From positions 13,868,001 to 13,932,000 of the forward strand of contig JAWHQI010000019.1 of NCBI GenBank assembly GCA_033032865.1: a stretch of 64,000 bases of DNA. Direction: 5' to 3'. The translations under genes and the position numbers were made by a program. The DNA comes from Dactylorhiza incarnata (taxonomy: Eukaryota; Streptophyta; Magnoliopsida; Asparagales; Orchidaceae). The notes under the pieces are model-generated. The model saw nothing but the letters and a program-made list of their open reading frames with translations, was not told the DNA's origin and ran no database searches. Shown piece by piece: positions 1-10,634 of the stretch (position 1 is the first letter of the stretch; each line of letters opens with the position of its first letter).

Positions 1-1335
1 GAAGAAGAAAAAGCTCCAAGAGATGAGAAGTTCATGAACCTTCTAGCCAAAAGGTTCTACAAGATGGCCAAGAAGGATTTCAGAAAGAAGGACTCCAGAT
101 CAAGGGAAAAGCCAAGGTATGACAAGTCAAATTCTAAAGATATTGTTTGTTATGGCTGCAGGAAACCTGGACATATTCTTCCAGATTGTCCAGAAAATCA
201 GAAGAAGGAGAAGAGAATTGAAAAAGAGGAAAGAAGACACTCCAACAAGTCTTCCTCCCACAAGCACAAAAAGAAGGGAAGAGGATTTGTAGCAGAAACC
301 TGGAGTGAAACAGAAACAGAACAGTCAACCAGTTCTTCAGATGATGAAGAAGAATCAAAAGAAAATGACCAATGTTTGATGGCCATTTATGACTCAGGCA
401 GTGAGTCAGGAAATGCATCATCATCCAGTGATGATGAAGATAATGAAGAAGAGAAGAACTTCTGCATGATGGCAATCAATGCCTCAGCCAACAATTCTGA
501 TGAAGAAGAATCAGAAGCAGAAGATGATGTTGATCATGTAATATCTAACTTTGATTTCAATTCAGTTGGATTCAAAGATGAATTCAAGGTTCTTTGCTTA
601 GACTTAATAAAATCTGAGAAAGAAATAATCTCACTCAGACATAAGCTAGCTGAAATGAATAATTTAAGTGAAGAGAATGCTAATCTTAAGAAAGATTTGG
701 ATGCCTCTAGAGAATAAATTATTCTCATTGAGAATAAACTTTCTAAGGCCAAGAAATTTGAAGAATCCCTAAATGGGAGAAGCATCAAACTAATGGACAT
801 TACAAGCACAGTAAATGCTACAATTAATAGCAAACTAGGCTTAGGTGCTTCATCAAGTGAGCCACATCTGATTAAGAAGAACATATTATCTACACCTATA
901 AAATTCATCTCTGCTAAGAGCAAAGAGGTTGTAGATGAAAATAAAAACATTTCAAGTAAGAATGTCGATAATAGCAGAATTCAGCAGAATTCGTCGAACT
1001 GAGCTCGACAAAATGTATCCACTTCGTCGAACGAAGCTCGATGAACTCTGAAGACAGATTTTCAATATAGTAATTATATGAACGACGCTCGACGAAATCT
1101 CAGTCATTCGTCGAACGGCACTCGACGAACTCAGCCCAGTTCGTCGAACAGAAACTATACAGAGAATTTGAACAATTCTTATTCTTCACATTCTAAGAAT
1201 CCTTTCACTGAATGGATAATACCTCCAAGGAGATATCATCCACAAGGTTACAAGGACCAACCTGAAATGTCTTTTATTTCAGATTTTTGTGGAAATTCAA
1301 AAAGACCCAAGGTAGTTTGGGTCAAGAACAAATAG
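1..1335 (+). pseudogene. copia A gag (nucleocapsid end and acidic linker), broken by stops
   Basis: Gag is the structural protein that would form the virus-like particle and bind the element's RNA. The frame from position 1 contains a CCHC zinc knuckle (CYGCRKPGHILPDC, bases about 151-192), then a lysine-rich stretch, then a long Ser/Asp/Glu-rich acidic region and a probable coiled coil near 580-710. All segments lie in one frame but are separated by stops at 715-717, 1000-1002, 1042-1044 and 1333-1335. Copy B has CAA, GGA and CGA at the first three sites, so these are decay mutations. The fourth stop, TAG, is present in both copies. The N-terminal half of gag lies before the window. Confidence 0.88.
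985..1160 (+). repeat. TTCGTCGAA / TCGACGAA array inside gag
   Basis: Within the C-terminal gag linker, TTCGTCGAAC alternates with GCTCGACGAA at 17-30 bp spacing, about nine sites in all. TTCGTCGAA is the exact reverse complement of the TTCGACGAA unit that fills this element's own LTR (8817-9450). In the protein it reads as SSN followed by GARR-like residues, repeated. Copy B carries the same array at about 63517-63680. Confidence 0.85.
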
Positions 1336-1852
1336 ATTGTTTTTCTGTTTTTGCAGGTACACAGCTGTCCAAGAATAAATGAAAAATGGTATTTGGATAG
1401 TGGCTGTTCAAAGCATATGACAGGAAACAAGGCAAAGCTTGGACCAAAAGTAATATTTGGAGACTCCAACTGTGGACAAACAAAAGGATATGGAAAAGTC
1501 AAGGTTGGAGAAGTCACCTTCAAAGAGATAGCTTATGTCAAGGGACTGAAGCACAACCTCATCAGCATAAGTCAATTATGTGATGAAGGGTATCAGGTAA
1601 CTTTTAATAAATTAAAATGCCTTATTAAATCTTCTGATAATATTATTATTTTATCAGGTATTAGGCAAGGTAATATTTATTTAGTAAATTTCAATTCATC
1701 TAAATCAGAAATCTATTTATTTAATGAATTAAGCAAACCTAGTGAACTTTGACATAGGAGATTGGGACATGTAAACCTTAGGACCATTGCTAAATTATCT
1801 AAGGACAATCTTGTTAGAGGTTTACCTTTAGGTTCATACAAGAAAGAAGGTC
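1336..1852 (+). pseudogene. copia A pol, protease and start of the GAG-preintegrase domain
   Basis: This segment continues the gag frame past the TAG at 1333. The aspartic protease signature WYLDSGCSKHMTG lies at about 1387-1425 and would cleave the polyprotein. The frame runs to a TGA at 1750-1752, in a place where the family has the Trp of the histidine-containing preintegrase motif (HRRLGH follows). It then stays open to 1852, where the CACTA element begins. The coding sense resumes at 5259 in the next frame; the shift is accounted for by the 3409 bp added by the element plus its 3-bp target duplication. Confidence 0.87.
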
Positions 1853-1878
1853 CACTACACCATATCATGCATATGGTA
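1853..1878 (+). repeat. CACTA left terminal inverted repeat
   Basis: This 26-bp terminus begins CACTACACC and matches the right end exactly in reverse complement. The match stops at the 27th base, where the left end continues GCGC and the right end ACAC. Confidence 0.96.
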
Positions 1879-2090
1879 GCGCATAAAAACCGCTACTATA
1901 TATTAAAAACCGCTACTGTAGTGAAATGGTAGCGGTTGCGCGTGTGTTGTATCTGCTGCCGTGGTCGTAGGGTATGGTAGCGGTTACACAATGTACCATG
2001 GCATTCTGAAACCGCTATAATAGGTACATTTATTATAGCATTTATGGGTTTCAATGGTAGCGGTTATTGAGCGCTACCATTCTACAGCAA
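1879..2090. repeat. CACTA left subterminal repeats
   Basis: At least seven copies of the 8-mer ACCGCTAC or its complement GTAGCGGT, or one-mismatch variants, occur in both orientations. In characterised CACTA elements such subterminal repeats bind the TNPA-type protein and define the transposition-competent ends. I infer the same role here. Confidence 0.8.
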
Positions 2091-2299
2091 TGACTACGAT
2101 TCTTCATCGCCAGGCGTTTATTCTTGTATTTGGCAACATTTATTCTTCATCGCCAGACGTTTAATAAATTCAATTATTTCCTTCTAAATTGAATAAAAAT
2201 AAACATATTAAATTGGATAATAATGGAAATAATATCTATTTGTAAAAGAATTCAAATAAAATTATTTTTATTAATAATAAAAAGAAGGTGGGAGATAGC

Positions 2300-4740
2300 C
2301 CAAACCCTTCATGAATACAATCAATATATAGATCTCACTTAATTTTCTTTAATAAACTCAATACATGTAAAAACATATATAATTAATACATGAAAATTAT
2401 TCTCTTTCTTCTTCACGAGCTCATCCTTCTTGCCATTTTCCTTCTTTGAAGTCTCCCTTGGTGCCTCATTTTTCTCATACCTAAAACAAAATAAAGGACG
2501 TATAAATTAGAAGCTCCAATTTAAATAAAAAAAATGATATTCGTGATTGATCAAAAGATTTAAATTTGTTACAAGATGAGTAAACAAGTGCTTATGTATA
2601 ATTTTATATGATTTTTAAACAGTGTTGTAGTGAGTGGTAGGTAAAGAACAGCAATCTTATGTTTGCAATTATTCAACTTCACAATCTCATTGCAGCCTAA
2701 CAAGTTATCACAACCATAACTTGCACATAGACATTAAAAATGAGAAATTTACTTGAATGAGGACCATATTTGTATCCTTCAATGGGTAAATAGGTACAAA
2801 GTTTAAGTTGAAGGTAAACGGCAAAATCAATATCAGTACTATGGCCCATGCCAGAAGACAGTGAGCTGTAAAATTTTCACTCTTAACTTCTTTTTGGAAG
2901 CAAGCTGGGAATATAATCTTGAACTTTGGAGATATCTGGTTTTAAACCTAAGGAACAACAATATATCCTTTGTACTGCAACCAGATTGTTCAAATCAGAG
3001 CATTAAGCTACAGGTAAGGTGGCATTAAGCACTCAACAAAATGATAAAAGTTAAATGAAATGGAATCAAAACAAAATTAAATGATTAATAAAATGAGATT
3101 TACTGGTAAGATGATAAAAAAATAGAGGACCGGATTGAATAGTTGTCCAATTAACATCAGAATTTATAAAATTTCTCATTCAATAAATTCTATAAAAAAA
3201 ATTTTGCATATGTGAAGGTGTCCTAAGATTAAATCTATGATTTCATCGCATGAAAGATGGTCTATGTTTAAACATTAAAAACATAAAACAAGCAGAAAAC
3301 AGATTTACAAAATTTAATAGAATCAATAAAGCCATATTCAGAAGGAATAAACAATATGCAACATTTGACATGCAGTCCATCAGTTCAAGTGTTGGATAAT
3401 CATGAACTTCATCACCATCGATTAGATGAAAATATAGCAACTGTTAAAAGTGAGAAAACAAAATTTTCAGGAAGAAACGTGAAGGTTTACTCAGTGATGG
3501 CGAGTTTAGAAATTGGTTCGATTCTGCCAGCAAGAGACCTGAATGAGCGTGAAAAAGAGGGAGCTCTTTTATCATCATAGTAACCTTAACACAGATCAAA
3601 TAATGAATTCAGTCATAAATACATTATGAAGTAGAATGAATGCTGTGGCGGTAAGAAGGACAAACCATAATGGTAAACCGATATGAAATATAGATCAATT
3701 AAGAGGGGAAAGCTCAGTTCTGCGGGGTTGTCGACACACAGATCTATCAAAGAGACATATAATCCAGTCTGTTGAGCTTGAAATATTGAAGTCATCACAG
3801 CAATCCCACTACAATCTAGACAATGACTTGGATCTTCAAAAACTAGGGGGAAAATAGAAAAGAAAAAATTCAAATACAGGTGAAATTGGCTATGTAGTCG
3901 CAGTGGTGATATATATTGTGAATTAATGACAATATAATACACAGATATTCTATTATAGTGTACTCCCATCTATCTACCATGAAGCTTATGCCTGAAGGGA
4001 GATGAACGTTGAATCAATCAAACCAAACCAAAATTGTTTAAAAAAATATGTGATCCAACATAACGAAGGTTGATGTATCCAAATCAGACTTTCGAAGTTG
4101 ATCTACAACATACACGTAGAAGAATCTCTTGAGTACAACATACACCTTGAGCTAAGAGTAACATTAGAACTTCCAATGTATTTTTTGTTGGAGAAAGCCA
4201 TTCAGTCATTTCAACAAACACCTTGAACGCAAGGAATAAAATTTCAGTGTTGTGTTTGGCAAGGAATAGTATTACAACCTGCAATGTATACAACAAACAC
4301 CTTGATTGCTCCAATAATGGATGAATGAGAAAATCAGTGGTGAGTGAGATAAGAAAAGATAAAACATACCCTTTGTTAACAGTAGAATAGATTCACCGTT
4401 TTCTCGGATGGAGGATGCCTTGATGGCGAGCTTGTCTTGGTCCCTTTGCAGCCACGGAGATGACGGGGAAGAGGGAGGAGGGAGGAGAGGGGCTCGACTC
4501 CTCCTTGCTCCAGGCCGACGGGGAGGAGGGAGGAGAGGGCTCGGGGCGGCGTTTTCCCTGCTCCAGGCCGACGGGGAGGAGGGGCAACGGGAGAGGGAGA
4601 GGCGACGGGAGAGGGAGAGGCGACGGGAGAGAGGGAGGAGAGGGATCGGGGGGCTGCTCTGTGCGACGAGAGGGAGAGGGAAGGCTGAGGCCGTTTCACG
4701 CGATCTGAGAAGGAGGGAGGTCGGGGAAAGGGAGGGTTGC
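2300..4740 (-). other. possible cryptic or captured transcription unit inside the CACTA element
   Basis: I do not recognise a gene here. On the minus strand, a GC-rich open stretch (4376-4699) is rich in Ser, Pro and Arg and ends near a plausible splice donor (AAAGG/GTATG, about 4372-4380). At 2401-2475 a lysine-rich frame beginning YEKNEAPRE follows a plausible acceptor (TTTTGTTTTAG, minus strand) and ends in an AT-rich tail. The motif at 4779-4832 lies just upstream of the GC-rich part in the transcription sense. The middle, 2480-4370, is AT-rich with no convincing exon. It may be a captured host-gene remnant or an untranslated RNA; the exon assignments are inference. Confidence 0.35.
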
Positions 4741-4778
4741 TTAAGGGTTTTAGGTTTTATTCTAAACCTAGAAAAGCA

Positions 4779-4832
4779 CTATCCGCAGACCATAACCTCT
4801 ATTCGCACCCCATAACCTCTATTCGCACCTCA
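4779..4832 (-). promoter_or_regulatory. triple CTATCCGCAGACC-type motif in the CACTA element
   Basis: The 14-mer CTATCCGCAGACCA (4779-4792) is followed by two diverged copies reading CTATTCGCACC at 20-bp intervals. The exact 14-mer also occurs in the LTR promoters of copia E and copia C, and a one-mismatch form occurs in the Tat LTR. In minus-strand sense it lies upstream of the GC-rich open stretch. Only a weak TATA-like sequence (GAATAAAA on the minus strand) follows it. Confidence 0.6.
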
Positions 4833-5129
4833 AAACCAATTTTAAATAAATTGAGGTGTTACAAAATATGCCAGAGCGTGAAAGTAATGCGGGAGAGCGC
4901 CTCTTCTGCCGCCAATTACTTGCAAGCTTTGAAATTACGGGATTCAAAAAAAAGTTTTTTGGGTGGCTTCGATGAAAGATGAGGTATTTGTTGGAGGGTT
5001 CAGATTTATGTAGGGGCTCCCAGAAATCCCAAACGCCTCACAAAAAAACTTTCTTTTAGCAATAAATAAATCAATTAACCTGGAACTCTGGAAGGGTTTA
5101 ACTCACAGGTCACGCCAAAGGCAAACTTA

Positions 5130-5232
5130 ATCTGTAAGTGTATAGTAGCGTTTATTTATCTACAGTTACGGTTATAAACGCTACCATAAATATCTTTTGG
5201 CAGCGTTTACTTAACCGCTACAAATTAAGTGT
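5130..5232. repeat. CACTA right subterminal repeats
   Basis: GTAGCG, AACGCTACC and AACCGCTAC units in both orientations mirror the left subterminal region. Confidence 0.72.
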
Positions 5233-5258
5233 TACCATATGCATGATATGGTGTAGTG
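5233..5258 (-). repeat. CACTA right terminal inverted repeat
   Basis: The sequence ends ATATGGTGTAGTG and is the perfect reverse complement of 1853-1878. It is followed by the second GTC target duplicate. Confidence 0.96.
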
Positions 5259-7911
5259 GTCTTTGCAGAGCATGTCAACTAGGCAAGCAAACTAAAAATA
5301 GTTTTAAATCATTATCTAAAAGTGATTCACCTAGAATCTTATACTTGCTACATATGGACCTTTTTGGACCAATAGCAATAAAGAGTTTAGGGGGGAAGTC
5401 ATACACTCTAGTTATTGTAGATGACTTCTCTAGATTCACTTGGGTGTTCTTTTTTAGAGAATAGTCAGATAACTTTAAAGTTCTTACAGACTTTCTTAAG
5501 AGCATTCAGATTGAGTACTCTACTGTAGTTGCATTGATCAGAAGTGATCATGGCACTGAGTTTGAGTCTCTTCTCATGCAAGAATTCTGTGAGAAGGAAG
5601 GTATCAGGCATTGCTTCTCAGCTCCTAGAACTCCTCAACAAAATGGGGTAGTTGAAAGGAAAAATAGAACCCTAATTGAATCAGCAACAACATTACTTGC
5701 AGATGCTAATTTGCCCCTATCTTTTTGGGCAGAGGTTGTTAGCACAGCAAATTATGTGTTGAATAGGAGTTTGATACATAAACTTAAGGGTAAGACTCCC
5801 TATGAGTTACTTAAAGGGAAGAAACCTAAAGTTAACTATTTTAAAGCATTTGGTTGTAAATGTTTTGTTCATAACAATGACAAAAAATACCTTAGGAAAT
5901 TTGAACCAAAATCTGAAAAAGGAATTTTCTTAGGCTATTCTTTAATCAGCAAAGCATATAGGATATTTAACAAATCCTCTCTTAAAATTGAAGAATCTAT
6001 GCATGTTTCTTTTGATGAAACTAACATGTTTTACAAGGAGAAGATTTCTTCTACCAAAGGAAATTTGCAGGTACCTACACTCTGTGAGCAGCTAGATCAA
6101 TTAGCTCTACAGAAGGATGGATCACTAAATCTTGTACAGCAGGAAAGTGAAGAAAGTGATGAAGAAATCAGTGAAACTGTACCTGAAAAGGAAGCATTAA
6201 GTAACATTCCACAAGAGGAATTAATTACAAATCATGTTGATCCCAGTATGCCTGTTGATTATGTCAATATTAAAGATCACCCCAGATCTCAAATAATTGG
6301 AGACATATCAACTGGTGTCCAAACAAGGCATCAAGCTAATCAGAATCTGATGCACACTTTTTTCTCTCTCAGATTAAACCTCAATCCCTACAAGATGCAG
6401 AACAAGATCCCAATTGGATCATTGCTATGCAAGAGGAGCTCAATCAGTTTGAGACAAACAAAGTTTGGGAATTGGTTCCTAGACCAAAGAATTATCCCGT
6501 CATTGGAACTAAATGGGTCTACAGGAACAAGCTAGATGCAGATGGCAATATTGTGAGAAATAATGCTAGACTAGTAGCTCAAGGATACTCACAGGAAGAA
6601 GGAATAGATTATGATCAGACTTTTGCACCAGTTGCAAAGTTAGAAGCAATCAGGATCTTCCTTGCATTTGCTGCATACAAGAAGTTCAAGGTCTATCAAA
6701 TGGATGTAAAGAGTGCATTCTTGAATGGAGAAATCAAAGAAGAAGTCTATGTGGAACAACCACCACCAGGTTTCATCTCTCCAACTCACTCCTTTTTTGT
6801 ATTTAAGCTTAATAAAGCTCTCTATGGTCTTAAACAAGCTCCCAGGGCATGGTATGAGACCTTAGCTAGTTTTCTTTTAGAGAATAAATTCTGTAGAGGC
6901 ATAGTAGATAAAACCTTATTTTTCAGGATACATAAAAATCAAACTCTACTAGTTCAAATATATGTAGATGACATTATCTTTGGATCTACTGATTCAAACT
7001 TATGCAAAAGATTTTCTAATCTAATGCAATATAAATTTGAAATGAGTAGTATGGGTGAACTATCATACTTCCTTGGTCTTCAAGTGAAGCAAACTCCTAA
7101 TGGAATCATCATATCCCAATCTAAGTATGCTAAGGAATTAGTGAAAAGATTTGGTATGTCTGATTCTTCCACCATGAAAACACCCATGCCCTAAAATGCT
7201 GTTGTTGATAATGATGAATCAGGGAAACCTGTTGATCAGAAAGTATATAGAGCAATTGTTGGCTCATTACTTTATTTAACAATTAGTAGGCCTGATATAA
7301 TGTTTGATACCTATATTTGTGCTAAGTTTCAAGTTAACCCCAAAGAATCTCACCTAATTTTATTAAAAAGGATTTTGAGATATATAAAGGGTTGCCCTAA
7401 TCTAGGACTTTGGTATCCAACAGCATATAAATTTGAATTAACTGGATTCTCATATTCAGATTATGCTGGATGCAGAGTAGACAGGAAAAGCACATCAGGA
7501 ACTTGCCTGTTTCTTGGTGATAGGCTTGTGTCTTGGTTTTGTAAGAAACAAACATTTGTGTCTACATCAACAGTTGAAGCTGAATATATAGCTGCAGGCA
7601 GTTGCTGCTCACAGATATTGTGGATACAAAATCAGCTCCTAGACTATGGTGTCAACTTAAATAATTCAATTATATTTTGTGACAATACTAGTGCAATATC
7701 TATAGCACAAAATCCAGTTCTCCATAGTAGGACTAAACACATAGAAATTAGGCACCACTTCCTTAGGGATAATGTGGATAAAAATAAGATTTGCCTACAA
7801 TTCATCTCTACTGATTTGCAAAGAGCTGATATTTTCACCAAACCCTTGGATGAAAAGAAACATATTTTCTTTATAAATCAGTTGGGAATGATAGATGGAG
7901 ATTCAATATGA
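5259..7911 (+). pseudogene. copia A pol, integrase, reverse transcriptase and RNase H
   Basis: The segment opens with the preintegrase CRACQLGK motif. The integrase core follows: the first Asp in HMDLFGP, the second in RSDHGTEF (about 5540) and the Glu in VVERKNRT (about 5655), so the DDE triad is present. Reverse transcriptase shows [10 protein letters not shown] (about 6700) and YVDDIIFG (about 6960). RNase H shows SDYAGC, EAEYIAA and CDN. Breaks are a TAG at 5461-5463, a 1-base frameshift near the T-run at about 6358-6363 (the frame changes between integrase and RT), and a TAA at 7192-7194. The product is not functional. The end of pol at 7911 matches the usual copia RNase H end. Confidence 0.93.
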
Positions 7912-8687
7912 TAAAAATTAAAATTTCTATTTATCCCCTCATTTCCTTCAATATCAAACTAAGTTTTTCTGATTATATAAATGTCTACAGAATTGCTTCT
8001 CTTTCTAGTTCCCTTTGCACTGGATCTCTATTTCATTTTGCAGGAACAATAGAAATATAAAGATGGCATCCTTCCCTACCTCCTCAAATTTCCCTTCTTC
8101 AAGGGGCCTAGCTTCAGGCCTTCCTGAAACTAGGCAGGGGGAGAAGTTTTTATGAACAAGCTCCATTTGATGCAGTGTTTTGCTCAGGGGGAGTTGTTCT
8201 ATAAACTAGGCAAGGGGAGAAAGCTGAAGAACCTCCAGTCTCAGGGGGAGACACTCTCAGGGGGAGATACTTTCAAAAAGGGCAAGATGACTTCTGAACA
8301 AGCTACACATAATGCAAATTCAGATGCAGTAATTGTTTTAGCTCAAGTTCAGGTTCAGATTTCAGTTATGGCAGATAACATATTCAGAATATAAAGATTC
8401 AGTTTAGATCAAATTCAGAAAGATGAAACATAGCAGATATAGTTCAGACAAAATCAGAAATCAGAAATCAGAATTATCAGATTAGAATTCAGAATTCAGA
8501 TGTCAGATTTCAGAGAAAGACAAAGGTTCTTTTTATTAGTTTTATTGAAATGTAATTTCAGAACTCAGAGTATTATTTAATCTATATCTAATGAAATATT
8601 TAAAATATAACAGATATATTTATGCTCTGTTGTTTTTGTTTATTTTCATTTTTTGTAAATAGTGTCCTAACCCAAATATGGGGAGAT
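7912..8687 (+). repeat. 3' untranslated region with multiplied polypurine tracts
   Basis: Between pol and the LTR, GGGGAG-type purine tracts recur at about 8133, 8185, 8212, 8242, 8258 and 8680. The last directly abuts the LTR start TGTTGG and is the likely primer for plus-strand DNA synthesis. Repeated polypurine tracts are a described Sirevirus trait. An 80-codon frame at 8152-8394 is built largely from these purine tracts and has no recognisable domain. I see no envelope-like ORF. Confidence 0.8.
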
Positions 8688-10634
8688 TGTTGGAACAACC
8701 CTATTACTGATTTGGGCTAGGATCACTATCTGTTGACCAGGATCAAGTTGACCCCAATGTATAGTTTATGGTTAAAGAGTTTAGGCTGTTAGAACTCAAG
8801 AAATCATTCAGGTTCTGCATTCGACGAACTCCATACTGCGTTCGACGAACTGCTCTCTGCGTTTGACGAACTGCTCTCTGCGTTCGACGAATGGCATGCT
8901 CTCTGCATTCGATGAAACGGCGTGCTCTCTGTGTTCGACGAACGACAAGCTCTCTGCGTTTGACGAATGGCTATCTGCGTTCGACGAATGGCGCTCTGTG
9001 GTCGACGAAGGATGTTCATTCTGCGCTCGACGAAATCTAGCTATCTCAGCGTTCGAAGATCCCATCTTAGCGGTTCAGCATTCGACGATCTCGTCTCAGC
9101 GGTTCAGCGGTCGACGAACAGATTGTCTCAGCGGCCGACGAACAGATCACGGCTCAGCGGTCGATGATTTTGCTCAAGCTCAGTGGTCGACAAAATTATC
9201 CAGGCTCAACGGTCGACGAATCCTTCCATTCGACAAACTCCAGTCTGCGTTCGACGAATCTTTATCAGATGCTCAGATCGACGAAAATCTTGAGATCGAC
9301 GAACAGACTTGTTCTATGCAGTTGACGAAAATGATTCAGATCGACTAAAAGCTATTCTTCCAGCCAGATTATGATTTCTTTGTTCAGTTCGACGAAAATC
9401 TTGAGATCGACGAATCTGCGTTCGACGAAATTTATTGAGATCGACGAATTTTACTCAGATCAAAGAATTCTTATTTAAGTTCAGAAAGTTTCAGAAGATT
9501 ATATTATTCATTCTCTGAACTCAGATCGACTACAGCAACGGCTCTTTCTATCAGACAAGTAAGGATAATATATTTCCTTTTATTATTCCAAGATTATAGT
9601 CGTTGACATTTCTTGGAAAAGGACATATCTATGGAAAAGGAAAAAGGTAAACGGCGCAGCAGATTTGCAGTTTCAAAATATCCCTTCAGAATATCATATT
9701 CCTTAATATAAGAGATTTGCATTTAATATATGTCAGAGATTTCAAAAGGGAAGAAGATATACAGATTATTATTACACAGTTTTCTCGACAAGAATACAGA
9801 ACATAACACATATTGCTGTACAAAAAGAAAAAGAAAGAAAAAGGAGAAATACAGAGAAGAAGAGGAAGAAGAAGAAGAAGAACAAGCGCAGACAGAGAAA
9901 ACAATTTTCAGTCTTCTTCTTCCTCAAAGCAGCATTCATTTTCTGAGAACATCATCAACATTATTCTCTCAGTCATCAGTTGCAAGCACAGATCTCCAAA
10001 GAGCAACAAACAATCTGAGAAAGCATTCTTGTCTCTCAGATTTATCAGCTATCAGGAAGATCATTTCTTTCAAGAAAAAGCTCCAGCAAATCAACTATCA
10101 AACAATTTCATATCAGACAGGGAGCTTTTCAACATACATCCACTAGAGTCTTCTCTCAGCATCTTGACAGAGAAGAACATCTAAACCCCTCTGTTTCCCA
10201 TCTTGTACAGGGTTAAAACTCCCTTCAAAAGTTTACCTCCTTGGTGGCAAGACACCTGATCAAAAAATCTAGTTGTTTTTTAGCACCTGATCAAAAGCTC
10301 TGTGGTGTGTGGACACCTGAACAAAAACCCCTTGGTGTGAGGGCACCTGATCAAAAATCCTAGTGGATCCTACCAAGTGTGGTAGAAGAGTAGACGTACC
10401 CAGGTTTATTGGGGAACTACTATAAAAATCCTTGTATCTTTGTGCCTGTGAATTTCTGTGTTACTTGTGCTGTGTTGATTTGTTTTCATTTAGTTTTTAT
10501 AAATCACTCTATACACTTATATATATATATATCACTATTTTAATTCCGCTATAAAACTAAGGGAAATGTTTTAAAACTATATTCACCCCCCCCCCCCCCT
10601 CTAGAGTTAATTTAAGATCTAACCTCCACTTTCA
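8688..10634 (+). repeat. copia A 3' LTR
   Basis: The LTR starts TGTTGGAACAACCC directly after a purine tract and ends ...TTTCA before unrelated DNA, giving 1947 bp bounded by TG and CA. Its sequence is matched piecewise by copy B (15376-16260, 37867-38659 and 57252-57290). It contains a large TTCGACGAA array in its 5' part and a C-run at about 10587-10600. The 5-bp flank after it is GAGCG; the matching left flank lies outside the window. Confidence 0.92.
8817..9450 (+). repeat. TTCGACGAA palindrome-like array in the copia A LTR
   Basis: About 25 copies of TTCGACGAA or close variants (TTTGACGAA, ATCGACGAA, GTCGACGAA) are spaced 12-35 bp apart, often preceded by CTCTGCG or CAGCGG. The core TCGACGA is CpG-rich and nearly self-complementary. 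Copy B has a shorter version at about 15505-15960. The function is unknown. Sirevirus LTRs in other plants are known to carry clusters of CpG-containing palindromes, so a regulatory or silencing-related role is plausible. Confidence 0.85.

Larger units (their letters stand above)
1853..5258. mobile_element. non-autonomous CACTA (En/Spm-type) DNA transposon
   Basis: The element begins CACTACACCATATCATGC and ends with the exact reverse complement. It has 26-bp perfect terminal inverted repeats and a 3-bp target duplication GTC (1850-1852 and 5259-5261), the hallmarks of CACTA transposons. Both ends carry subterminal copies of an ACCGCTAC/GTAGCGGT motif. Removing the element and one GTC rejoins the copia preintegrase domain in frame, so the insertion is clean. 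Nothing inside looks like a CACTA transposase (TNPD) or TNPA, so it would have to be mobilised in trans. Perfect repeats suggest a fairly recent insertion. Confidence 0.96.
1..10634 (+). mobile_element. Sirevirus-type Ty1/copia retrotransposon, copy A (5' end outside window)
   Basis: The order gag, protease, integrase, reverse transcriptase, RNase H and 3' LTR is the Ty1/copia order. The gag is long and acidic with one CCHC zinc knuckle, and several GGGGGAG purine tracts lie between pol and the LTR, both features described for the Sirevirus lineage. The element enters the window in mid-gag, so its 5' LTR is not visible. It is interrupted at 1853-5258 by a CACTA element and ends with an LTR closing in CA at 10634. 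Copy B in the same window is a close relative and allows the breaks in A to be located by comparison. Confidence 0.93.

Noticed and set aside
4408..4815. Arg/Glu/Gly-rich plus-strand frames in the CACTA element
   Set aside because: They lie opposite the GC-rich stretch and consist of GAGGGAGAGG simple repeats. No start context or homologous domain is seen.
8152..8394. An 80-codon frame after pol, possible envelope-like ORF
   Set aside because: It is too short, has no transmembrane or coiled-coil region, and is made largely of the repeated purine tracts.
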